The notes: generated from the letters alone by a model not told the origin. A stretch of DNA of 5,428 nt from Anaerolineaceae bacterium (GCA_030620065.1 JAUXFJ010000128.1:1-5428), one strand, 5' to 3'. Counted from the stretch's first letter, positions 1-5,428 are shown. Program-made: numbers and translations.

Positions 1-29
1 AATGGCAATTTTTATTTCGTCATGGTCTC

Positions 30-93
30 ATTAAAACTTTTCGCAAAACTTTTCGCACCTTAAGTGCGGGGGAAAAGTGCGAAAAGTTTTAAT
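30..93. terminator. Inverted repeat with duplicated arm, terminator-like
   Basis: The 16-base arm at 30-45 is perfectly complementary to 78-93. A second copy of the arm core at 45-58 is perfectly complementary over 14 bases to 77-90. The right arm can therefore pair with either of two left arms, but not both at once. The two left arms are tandem 12-base repeats (34-45 and 46-57). The inner hairpin has the form A-tract, CTTTTCGCAC stem, 18-base loop, GTGCGAAAAG, TTTT, which is the symmetrical shape of a bidirectional intrinsic terminator. No long U-tract follows on either strand, so the termination role is inference. It would separate the ugd side from whatever lies left of the window. It could instead be a protein-binding or repeat element. 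Confidence 0.4.
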
Positions 94-425
94 CACCCGT
101 CAAGCCCGAGTGGCCTTTAGAGCACAACACTCGACTGAATGCGGGGGTGTGTGTAGAAATCATTGTGATCCGAAGGACGTGCCCTCTCTGGACACGATAC
201 TGCGAAAACTACCAAAAATGAAGGTAGGTTGAGGGGGTAGTATATCAACAACATTGACCTTGGCTTGCCTACCCCGAAACCTAACAACTCCTGTTCTGCT
301 CCCCAATATGCGGGTTGGGTTTCACGCATGGGTAAATTAGGATGTGTGAGATCAGGCTCTAAACTCACCCAAAGAAGGCGGGACTGCGAACCCAGGCTAT
401 GGGCTTCCTGGTGGGAGGTAGTTAT
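94..425. other. Gene-free structured intergenic stretch, unassigned
   Basis: About 330 bases downstream of ugd hold no protein gene I can support and look richer in G and C tracts than the flanking coding DNA. Several local hairpins are visible: 107-112 with 128-133 (CGAGTG/CACTCG), 225-240 with 269-283, 308-312 with 325-329 (ATGCG/CGCAT) and 392-396 with 407-411 (CCAGG/CCTGG). An 8-base direct repeat ACTGCGAA lies at 199-206 and 383-390. This density of pairing suggests a structured RNA or a regulatory leader, but I could not match it to tmRNA, RNase P RNA, SRP RNA or 5S rRNA, and resemblance to 6S RNA is too weak to call. I found no clear promoter in it, so the strand is unresolved. A decayed intergenic spacer is the simplest alternative. 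Confidence 0.4.
225..283. repeat. Long imperfect hairpin in the gene-free region
   Basis: TAGGTT (225-230) pairs with AACCTA (278-283), and GGGGTAG (234-240) pairs with CTACCCC (269-275). The two helices are separated by a 3-by-2 base internal loop, giving 13 Watson-Crick pairs around a 28-base apical region (241-268). That region can itself form a small TCAA/TTGA-type hairpin. The structure is equally possible on both strands. It is the strongest single stem between 94 and 425 and the best argument that this stretch may be transcribed into a structured RNA. Confidence 0.45.
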
Positions 426-1727
426 TTAGCTGCCGCGCCCAACGCCAAAATAAACGAATCCTGCTTTTTGCACGTCATCTGGATCCCAGAGGTTGCGTCC
501 GTCGAAGATAATATTGCCGCGCATCTTTTGGCGTAATAACTTAAAGTCGATCTGTTTAAATTCATTCCACTCAGTCACCAGGATTAATGCGTCAGCGTTA
601 CTGGCGGCTTCATATGTGCTCTGGCAAAGCTTTACGTTTTTCAGAACAGTGGATGCCGCATCCATCCCTTGGGGATCATAGGCCTGAATGAGTGCACCCT
701 CTTGTTGAAGCATGTGGATGATCTCCAACGCAGGTGCGTCACGGACATCGTCCGTGTTTGGTTTGAAAGAAAGACCCAGAACCGCAATCACTTTCTTGTC
801 AAGGCTGTCTAAAGCTTCTCGCAATCGTGAGACTGCACGGCATTTCTGGTTGCGATTAATATCCATAACCGTCTGGAGCAAGAGTGGGTTGTTCCCATTG
901 ATGGATGCCATATGCATGAGTGATGTAACATCTTTTGGAAGACAGCTTCCTCCCCAACCCAGGCCAGCACTCAGATATGATGTGCCGATGCGCTTATCAA
1001 GTCCCATGCCGTGTGCCACCTGGGTTACATCGGCACCCAGGGTTTCACAAATGTTTGAAATTTCATTGATGAAAGATATCCTGGTAGCAAGAAAAGCATT
1101 AGAAGCATACTTGATCATTTCAGCAGTGTATAAGTCGGTGATCATAATGGGACAATTCAGATTTTTATATAATTCAGCGACGCGTTGGGCAGCGGCCCGA
1201 TTTGTGGAGCCGAGCACGACCCTATCCGGATGCATACAATCGTTGATGGCAGAACCCTCTCTTAAAAATTCGGGATTTGAAACCACGCTGAACTTCAGCG
1301 GTTTAGCGCTGTGCTTTTTGTGGATGATGTCAGTCAGTAGATCTCCTGTGCCAACTGGCACCGTGGATTTGTTAACAATGATAACTGGATGGTTAATTTC
1401 ATCCGCAATAGATTCTGCAGCAGCTCGGAAAAAACGTAAATCTGTTTCACCATTTGGATTGGGAGGCGTGCCGACGGATATAAACACGAATTCAGCTTCT
1501 GCCAGTGCTTCTTTATAATCTGTTGTGAAGGACAGACGTGCTGCTTGAGTATTATGTTCAACAAGCTGCTTTAAACCCGTCTCATAGATTGGCATGATAT
1601 TACTGCGCAAATTTGTGATGCGCGCTTTATCAATATCTAAACATATAACCTGGTTACCTAACTCGGCAAGGCATGCTCCCGTAACCAGACCTACATAACC
1701 AGTACCGATGACGCAAATATTTGACAT
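426..1727 (-). CDS. ugd: UDP-glucose 6-dehydrogenase
   Basis: This 433-residue enzyme, normal length for the family, oxidises UDP-glucose to UDP-glucuronate with two NAD+ in the cytoplasm, supplying precursors for envelope and exopolysaccharide sugars. Seen in the sequence: an N-terminal Rossmann domain with GTGYVG (residues 8-13) and the acidic DID after strand 2 (31-33); STVPVGT (121-127); NPEFLREG (151-158); the central helix with K206 and N210; the active-site loop GGSCLPKD with nucleophile C262 and D266; and the C-terminal UDP-binding domain with GLSFKPNTDDVRD (318-330) and GRN (410-412). All catalytic positions known from the streptococcal enzyme are kept. The open frame extends 18 codons upstream to a TTG, but the ATG at 1727 starts right before the Rossmann strand and has SD sequences, so I chose it. 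It is the only gene between the tRNA and the left gene-free region and looks monocistronic. The close paralogue family of UDP-ManNAc dehydrogenases is less likely given the loop sequence. Confidence 0.95.
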   Translation of the reverse strand: MSNICVIGTGYVGLVTGACLAELGNQVICLDIDKARITNLRSNIMPIYETGLKQLVEHNTQAARLSFTTDYKEALAEAEFVFISVGTPPNPNGETDLRFFRAAAESIADEINHPVIIVNKSTVPVGTGDLLTDIIHKKHSAKPLKFSVVSNPEFLREGSAINDCMHPDRVVLGSTNRAAAQRVAELYKNLNCPIMITDLYTAEMIKYASNAFLATRISFINEISNICETLGADVTQVAHGMGLDKRIGTSYLSAGLGWGGSCLPKDVTSLMHMASINGNNPLLLQTVMDINRNQKCRAVSRLREALDSLDKKVIAVLGLSFKPNTDDVRDAPALEIIHMLQQEGALIQAYDPQGMDAASTVLKNVKLCQSTYEAASNADALILVTEWNEFKQIDFKLLRQKMRGNIIFDGRNLWDPDDVQKAGFVYFGVGRGS

Positions 1728-1732
1728 AGATA

Positions 1733-1744
1733 TCCTTTTCTCCT
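1733..1744 (-). promoter_or_regulatory. Tandem Shine-Dalgarno sites of ugd
   Basis: Reading on the minus strand, AGGAG (1740-1744) lies 12 bases and AAGGA (1733-1737) 5 bases before the ATG at 1727. The second or both together support this ATG rather than the in-frame TTG at 1781, which lies upstream of these sites and of the -10 box. Confidence 0.65.
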
Positions 1745-1758
1745 GCTGTAATGCGTGA

Positions 1759-1764
1759 ATTATA
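1759..1764 (-). promoter_or_regulatory. -10 box of ugd promoter
   Basis: A perfect TATAAT on the minus strand ends 31 bases before the ugd start codon. A start point about 7 bases downstream would give a leader of roughly 25 bases containing the SD. No good TTGACA lies at 16-18 bases; the best hexamer at 17 bases is TTAAGC, so the -35 element is weak or absent. The position is upstream of the chosen ATG and inside the longer TTG reading, which argues against the longer start. Confidence 0.55.
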
Positions 1765-1902
1765 CACGAAAACAGGTACAAGCTTAATTGGCTAGAGCTG
1801 ATGAAGAAGCTGTTGTAGAATGAGAGAAAGGAGATGGGCTAAAAACCATATCAACAAGGACTTATGAAAGTAGTGTAGAATCCTGGAGGGTTAAATTATG
1901 TG

Positions 1903-1975
1903 AGCCAACGGAGGGATTCGAACCCTCGACCTGGCGCTTACGAAGCGTCTGCTCTACCGACTGAGCTACGTTGGC
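1903..1975 (-). tRNA. tRNA-Thr (anticodon CGU)
   Basis: The 73-nucleotide cloverleaf has a perfect 7-bp acceptor stem (GCCAACG/CGTTGGC), D arm GCTC/GAGC with an 8-base loop containing GG, anticodon loop TTCGTAA (anticodon CGT at 1942-1940, reading ACG codons), a 5-base variable loop AGGTC, and T arm GAGGG-TTCGAAT-CCCTC. The discriminator is U73 and no CCA is encoded (TCAC follows), so CCA must be added enzymatically. One oddity is an A28-C42 mismatch in the anticodon stem GACGC/GCGCC. The gene is divergent from the glycosyltransferase gene and upstream of ugd, which has its own promoter. Confidence 0.96.
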
Positions 1976-1983
1976 ACGCCAAG

Positions 1984-1992
1984 ATTATATCA
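1984..1992 (-). promoter_or_regulatory. Extended -10 promoter of tRNA-Thr
   Basis: On the minus strand the sequence is TGATATAAT, a perfect TATAAT (1984-1989) preceded by the TGN extension. Only 8 bases separate it from the first tRNA nucleotide at 1975, so transcription should begin within a base or two of the mature 5' end. A partial -35 candidate, TTGCAG, lies 18 bases upstream. The promoter sits in the 62-base gap shared with the divergent glycosyltransferase gene. Confidence 0.65.
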
Positions 1993-2028
1993 GCATCCGA
2001 GTAAATCCTGCAAGGTATTGATTTTAAT

Positions 2029-2032
2029 GAGG
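2029..2032 (+). promoter_or_regulatory. Shine-Dalgarno of the glycosyltransferase
   Basis: GAGG lies 5 bases before the ATG at 2038 and fixes that start. It is the first ATG in the frame and gives the expected N-terminus of the family. A convincing promoter for this gene is not visible in the 62 bases between it and the tRNA. Confidence 0.65.
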
Positions 2033-2037
2033 TCAAA

Positions 2038-3270
2038 ATGAACATCGCAATGCTTTCATATCATACATGTCCCCTGGCGATCCTAGGTGGAAAGAACACA
2101 GGCGGTATGAATGTATATGTGCGGGAATTAACCCGTCATTTGGGAATGCGCGGTGTTCATGTTGATGTGTTTACACGTTCTCAAGACGAGCATATTCCTC
2201 AGGTTTCGCATGATCTGGGCTATGGCAATCGGGTAGTGCATATATCGGTAGGACCAGAATTCAGCATGCTAAAGTCGGAACTGGCAGAATATATCCCGGA
2301 ATTTGCCCGTCAAATACAAGCCTTCTCTGAAAAGAAGGGTATTAGATATGATCTTATTCATAGCCATTATTGGATGTCTGGTGTTGCTGGAAAAGTGCTT
2401 CAAGAAAGCTGGGCTGTTCCCATGGTTCAGATGTTTCATACACTTGGGTTGGTGAAACAGAGCATTGCTCGTTCCAGCGATGAGTACGAAGGTCAATATC
2501 GGATCGATGGGGAAAATGTTGTTATTGATTCGGCTGATAAGATTATCGCTGCTACTGAGGCTGAAAAAGCTCAATTGGTGACGATGTACCACACAGATGG
2601 GGATCGGATCACTATTATTCCCCCTGGGGTGGATACCTGCCACTTTTATCCGATTCCGCAAGATGAAGCGAAAGAAGCGATTGGAATCCCGCAGCACGAC
2701 CGCATGGCTTTATTTGTTGGACGGATTGAGCCATTAAAAGGTATCGATACGCTGATCAAAGCAATGGCGCTGCTGAAATTGGATTGCGGAAAATGTCCGC
2801 ATTATTTGGTGATCATAGGTGGGGATCCGGATGCCTCACCTGAACTGATCTCGTTAGAAATGATCAGGTTGAAGAACCTGTGTCATGAGTTGGGCTTGGA
2901 TGATATGGTGATATTTCTCGGGAAACGCGGGCAGGATACGTTGCCTTATTATTATTCCGCGGCGGAGGTTTTAGTGATTCCCTCGCATTACGAGTCATTT
3001 GGTATGGTTGCGCTTGAGGCGATGGCTTGCGGAACGTCAGTCATTGCATCTGAGGTAGGAGGGCTGGCATATCTAATAAAGGAAGGGGAAACAGGCTTCT
3101 TTGTACCAAGTGGGGATCCAGAAACACTTGCGGGTTGTCTTACTAAGTTGTTTTTAGATGATGAGCTAAGAAAGTCAATTGGTAAGCAAGCCGCTGAATA
3201 TGCACGAAATTATGATTGGCTCAACATCACGGACAAGGTAATCCAGTTGTATGAAGAAGTTACAAAATAA
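2038..3270 (+). CDS. GT4 glycosyltransferase, MshA-like
   Basis: A 410-residue cytoplasmic or membrane-peripheral GT-B fold, retaining family-4 glycosyltransferase without signal peptide or membrane helix. The N-terminal acceptor domain has the glycine-rich loop GGKNTGGMNVYV (17-28), SHYWMSG (109-115) and FHTLGLVK (133-140). The C-terminal donor domain starts around PPGVD (195-199) and has FVGRIEPLKG (226-235, with R229 and K234 for the nucleotide-sugar phosphates) and the E-x7-E motif ESFGMVALE (319-327). These motifs match MshA, which joins GlcNAc from UDP-GlcNAc to inositol 3-phosphate, more closely than sucrose-phosphate synthases, which are the next alternative. K79, Y111, T135 and R155 fall where MshA contacts the inositol phosphate. 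Acceptor and product are nevertheless unknown, and mycothiol synthesis is not implied by one gene. It stands alone on the plus strand, divergent from tRNA-Thr and convergent with dinB. The GT4 call is very secure; the substrate is inference. Confidence 0.9.
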   Translation: MNIAMLSYHTCPLAILGGKNTGGMNVYVRELTRHLGMRGVHVDVFTRSQDEHIPQVSHDLGYGNRVVHISVGPEFSMLKSELAEYIPEFARQIQAFSEKKGIRYDLIHSHYWMSGVAGKVLQESWAVPMVQMFHTLGLVKQSIARSSDEYEGQYRIDGENVVIDSADKIIAATEAEKAQLVTMYHTDGDRITIIPPGVDTCHFYPIPQDEAKEAIGIPQHDRMALFVGRIEPLKGIDTLIKAMALLKLDCGKCPHYLVIIGGDPDASPELISLEMIRLKNLCHELGLDDMVIFLGKRGQDTLPYYYSAAEVLVIPSHYESFGMVALEAMACGTSVIASEVGGLAYLIKEGETGFFVPSGDPETLAGCLTKLFLDDELRKSIGKQAAEYARNYDWLNITDKVIQLYEEVTK

Positions 3271-3279
3271 TATACTGAC

Positions 3280-3308
3280 GGTGACTTCATTCCTAGTCAT
3301 TATTTTTT
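3280..3308 (+). terminator. Weak terminator after the glycosyltransferase
   Basis: GGTGACT (3280-3286) can pair with AGTCATT (3295-3301), five Watson-Crick pairs plus two G-U pairs around an 8-base loop, followed by ATTTTTTA (3302-3309). It starts 10 bases after the glycosyltransferase stop and overlaps the end of dinB, as is common between convergent genes. The stem is short and AT-rich, so the call is tentative. Confidence 0.35.
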
Positions 3309-4471
3309 AAATGACTTGCCCGTCTAATGATTTTCTCTCCAAAGCGGTCTTTTAATCCATCGACAGCTTTTAAGAGCTTTTTCTCACGTATGTCTTCCTG
3401 ATTCCAGAGATTCAATTGACGCATAGGTGGACCAAGACCACTAATTCCCACACCTAGTAAACGAACTGGATGACCTTTTATCCAATTTGTTTTAAGCAGC
3501 GTGTTGACTGTCTGATAGATTTCATTATCTTGATCAGTATATTGGGACAATGTAATTTGACGGGTCAGTGTCGTAAAATCAGCATAGCGCAGTTTTAGGT
3601 GGATGGTATTACCAGCGAGGGCGCTTTTTCGTAAACGTCTGCCTACTCGATCTGAGAGTGATCGCAAGGTCTGTAATAATTTTGCTTGATCGGCAATATC
3701 ACGTTCAAAAGTAACTTCATTGCTGATGGATTTTACTTTGTGCTCCGAGACTAGGGGGTTATCATCAATACCCTTAGCCCTCAGACCCAATTCAGGACCG
3801 GATTTACCAAAGAGTTGTTTAAGTTTTTCGTCAGGGATCTGCGCCAGATCATCAATTGTGATGATGCCCAAGGTTTTCAGGCGAGCAGCTGTCTTAGGTC
3901 CAATACCCCAGAGAGCCCGCACAGGGAGGGGAGCGAGGAAGGCGGCTTCTCCTCCTGGCGGGACGACCGTAATTGCCTGAGGAGGCTTGGAACCTCGTTT
4001 GGAGGCTTTTCCATAATCATTGGCAATCTTTGCAATCAGTTTGTTTGTGGCAACACCGATAGAACAAGGCAAAGATAGTGCATCATTAATGTTTCTTTGT
4101 AGCGCTTTGGAGATCATTTTGCCAGATTGAGGAAGGTCACTGACATCTATGAATGCTTCGTCAATAGACACTTGTTCCACAAGGGGAGAGAGCTGAGCAA
4201 TGATCTTCATCACTTTTGCTGAATAATCTGCATAGGCAGTATGATTACCCGAGACCAAGATCAATTTTGGATATAAACTTAATGCTCTTGCTGTGGGCAT
4301 TGCGGAGTGTATCCCATACTGGCGTGCTGCATAGGAACAAGATGAAATTACACCGCGTTTATTCGGGCTGCCGCCAACAGCAAAGGCTTTGTGCTTAAGA
4401 TCGGGGTTTAGAAGTTCTTCTACCGCGCAATAAAAGGCATCAAGATCGAGGTGAAGGATTTTGCGTGTCAC
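3293..4471 (-). CDS. dinB: DNA polymerase IV (Y-family, translesion)
   Basis: A 392-residue Y-family polymerase that copies past damaged DNA bases with low fidelity. Catalytic carboxylates are D9 in LDLDAFY and D105/E106 in SIDEA. The steric-gate position is Y14, where E. coli DinB has Phe and archaeal Dpo4 has Tyr. The thumb helix-hairpin-helix is at LWGIGPKTAARL (187-198) and the little finger at about 243-350. A clamp-binding motif QLNLW (352-356) is followed by a conserved tail of about 35 residues instead of lying at the C-terminus. I chose GTG at 4471 because it gives the canonical start MTRKILHLDLD. ATG codons at 4501 and 4570 would add 10 or 33 residues unlike the family, have no good SD, and lie upstream of a TATAAT or inside a terminator hairpin. 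The gene converges with the glycosyltransferase and follows gyrB in the same direction. Confidence 0.94.
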   Translation of the reverse strand: MTRKILHLDLDAFYCAVEELLNPDLKHKAFAVGGSPNKRGVISSCSYAARQYGIHSAMPTARALSLYPKLILVSGNHTAYADYSAKVMKIIAQLSPLVEQVSIDEAFIDVSDLPQSGKMISKALQRNINDALSLPCSIGVATNKLIAKIANDYGKASKRGSKPPQAITVVPPGGEAAFLAPLPVRALWGIGPKTAARLKTLGIITIDDLAQIPDEKLKQLFGKSGPELGLRAKGIDDNPLVSEHKVKSISNEVTFERDIADQAKLLQTLRSLSDRVGRRLRKSALAGNTIHLKLRYADFTTLTRQITLSQYTDQDNEIYQTVNTLLKTNWIKGHPVRLLGVGISGLGPPMRQLNLWNQEDIREKKLLKAVDGLKDRFGEKIIRRASHLKNND

Positions 4472-4478
4472 AGGAATG

Positions 4479-4484
4479 ATTATA
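4479..4484 (-). promoter_or_regulatory. -10 box directly before dinB
   Basis: A perfect minus-strand TATAAT is followed by 7 bases (CATTCCT) and then the GTG start codon at 4471. That is the normal distance from a -10 box to the transcription start, so the mRNA would begin at the start codon itself. There is no SD in the gap. The -35 region at 17 bases reads ACATCT and is poor. I see no recognisable LexA operator here. Confidence 0.45.
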
Positions 4485-4563
4485 CAGCAAACGTTATCCA
4501 TAGATGTACACGGGATAAATTGTTTGTAGAATAATGTGGAAGCATTGATAATATAAATAAATG

Positions 4564-4601
4564 AAAACATCCCCAGCGAGAGATAATACAGGAGATGTTT
4601 T
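4564..4601 (-). terminator. Intrinsic terminator downstream of gyrB
   Basis: On the minus strand AAAACATCTCC (4601-4591) pairs with GGGGATGTTTT (4574-4564), 11 pairs including one U-G, around a 16-base loop, and is followed by the U-rich CATTTATTTATATT. On the plus strand the wobble becomes a C-A mismatch, which favours function on the minus strand, in the direction of gyrB. It lies about 100 bases after the gyrB stop. The rest of the 4571-4702 spacer shows only two weak 5-bp hairpins (4622-4639 and 4669-4688). Confidence 0.5.
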
Positions 4602-4702
4602 TATGAGGAGTTTTGCCAGATTTACATTTGTCAGTGTAAGGAGCTAAAGGTTCTCTATGGTTCGTTGTATTACTGGGCTATGGGTAATCTCTTAGGCAAA
4701 GT

Positions 4703-5428
4703 TCACACATCCAAATTCCGAACTTCTTTGGCATGGGTTTGAATGAAACGGCGCCTAGGTGGGACGAGCGAACCCATCAGCATAGCGAAGGTGCGATCTG
4801 CCTCAGTAGCATCTTCAATTGAAACGACTAACAAGGTGCGGTTTTCCGGATTCATAGTTGTTTCCCAAAGCTGTTCCGGGTTCATTTCGCCGAGACCTTT
4901 ATAGCGTGAAAGGGTGACTTTATTTGTACTACCGAGATCTTTTAATACTTTATCTTTTTCAGCTTCTGTATAGGCATATTGGATTCGATTCTTGACACTG
5001 ATCTTGTATAAGGGTGGTTGAGCAATATAGAGATGACCAGTATCGATCAATGGCTGCATATATCTAAAGAAGAAGGTGAGCAGCAAGGTGCGGATATGAG
5101 CACCATCAACATCGGCATCGGTCATGATAACGATACGACCATAGCGAAGCCCGTCAAGATTGAAGGATTCACCGATGCCAGTGCCCAAGGCAGATATTAA
5201 AGACCTGACCTCACGATTATTCAGGATCTTATCGAGACGTGCACGTTCTGTGTTCAATATCTTACCGCGCAAGGGTAATATTGCCTGGAAATGGCGGTCG
5301 CGTCCTTGTTTGGCTGAACCACCCGCGCTATCACCCTCAACAATGTAAAGTTCTGTTTTGTTGGGGTCGCGTTCTGAGCAATCAGCCAATTTCCCTGGGA
5401 GTGTCATGCTTTCCAGGGCAGATTTTCT
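4703..5428 (-). CDS. gyrB: DNA gyrase subunit B, C-terminal part (cut by window edge)
   Basis: The 241 visible residues are the Toprim and C-terminal regions of the ATPase subunit of DNA gyrase, which with GyrA introduces negative supercoils. The frame stays open to base 5428 with RKSALES before the first visible Met, so the gene continues outside the window and the ATG at 5407 is internal. Seen: PGKLADCSERDP (11-22); the Toprim motif EGDSAGGSAKQ (31-41, catalytic E31); PLRGKILN (52-59); TDADVDG (103-109) with metal-binding D104, D106 and D108; LSRYKGLGEMNP (173-184); and the family ending RRRFIQTHA...NLD. The long insertion of proteobacterial GyrB is absent, so the full protein should be of the shorter type of about 640 residues. 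ParE is the close alternative, but the YKGLGEMNP-to-NLD ending fits GyrB better. Confidence 0.93.
   Translation of the reverse strand, partial: RKSALESMTLPGKLADCSERDPNKTELYIVEGDSAGGSAKQGRDRHFQAILPLRGKILNTERARLDKILNNREVRSLISALGTGIGESFNLDGLRYGRIVIMTDADVDGAHIRTLLLTFFFRYMQPLIDTGHLYIAQPPLYKISVKNRIQYAYTEAEKDKVLKDLGSTNKVTLSRYKGLGEMNPEQLWETTMNPENRTLLVVSIEDATEADRTFAMLMGSLVPPRRRFIQTHAKEVRNLDV

Noticed and set aside
117..368. 83-codon open frame on the minus strand with a GTG start
   Set aside because: No SD before the GTG, no recognisable domain, odd composition, and it spans the hairpin-rich region. Chance openness is more likely than a gene.
382..398. T-arm-like sequence GGGTTCGCAGTCCC on the minus strand
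   Set aside because: The stem closes with only 3 pairs and an 8-base loop, and no acceptor or D arm is nearby, so it is not a tRNA or tRNA remnant.
94..425. Known RNA families (tmRNA, RNase P, SRP RNA, 5S rRNA, 6S RNA)
   Set aside because: Hallmarks are missing: no GAGGAAAGUC-type RNase P core, no tmRNA tRNA-like 3' end, no SRP GGAAGGAAGCAGC-type loop, no 5S core. The 6S resemblance is limited to short words and no enclosing stem could be drawn.
712..1518. 268-codon open frame on the plus strand
   Set aside because: It lies antisense inside ugd, whose protein is clearly conserved, and its translation resembles no family I know.
1728..1781. 18-codon N-terminal extension of Ugd from a TTG
   Set aside because: It would place the -10 box and both SD sites inside the coding sequence; the Rossmann fold begins right after the ATG at 1727.
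2023..2028. TTTAAT as a -10 box for the glycosyltransferase
   Set aside because: It abuts the SD, so a transcript from it would lack the SD, and no -35 is visible at the right spacing.
2269..2697. 142-codon open frame on the minus strand
   Set aside because: It is antisense to the glycosyltransferase gene and has no SD or domain.
4472..4560. LexA or SOS operator before dinB
   Set aside because: I see no palindrome of the Gram-positive GAAC-N4-GTTC or E. coli CTGT-N8-ACAG type; the operator in this lineage may differ, so SOS control stays open.

Overview
The window is an ordinary chromosomal segment with housekeeping and cell-envelope genes. It most resembles a Chloroflexota bacterium, probably Anaerolineae. 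That placement rests on my recollection of how the GyrB C-terminus, the DinB N-terminus and the MshA-like glycosyltransferase look in that group, plus the medium-GC base composition and a tRNA gene without an encoded CCA. It is an inference, not a proven assignment.

Layout from left to right. Positions 1-425 hold no convincing protein gene. They contain a strong inverted repeat with a duplicated arm (30-93) and then about 330 bases with several hairpins that I cannot assign to a known RNA family. Positions 426-1727 (minus) encode a full-length UDP-glucose 6-dehydrogenase with its own SD and -10 box. Positions 1903-1975 (minus) are tRNA-Thr(CGU) behind an extended -10 promoter. Positions 2038-3270 (plus) encode a GT4 glycosyltransferase closest to the MshA type. 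It converges, with a 22-base gap, on dinB (DNA polymerase IV, 3293-4471, minus). Positions 4703-5428 (minus) are the C-terminal third of gyrB, cut by the right edge of the window, followed downstream by a probable intrinsic terminator at 4564-4601.

How the genes relate. Ugd makes UDP-glucuronate and the GT4 enzyme transfers a sugar from a nucleotide donor, so both fit envelope, exopolysaccharide or glycoconjugate synthesis. They are on opposite strands with a tRNA gene between them and are not one operon. gyrB and dinB (DNA topology, translesion synthesis) lie in the same direction, but a terminator and a separate -10 box suggest independent transcription. Three minus-strand genes (ugd, tRNA-Thr, dinB) each have a perfect TATAAT. 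For dinB and the tRNA it lies so close that transcription should begin at, or within a base or two of, the gene's first nucleotide.

I see no mobile element, CRISPR array, toxin-antitoxin pair or defence system. The items most worth a second look are the structured, unassigned 1-425 region, the apparently leaderless GTG start of dinB, and the conservation of inositol-phosphate-binding positions in the glycosyltransferase.
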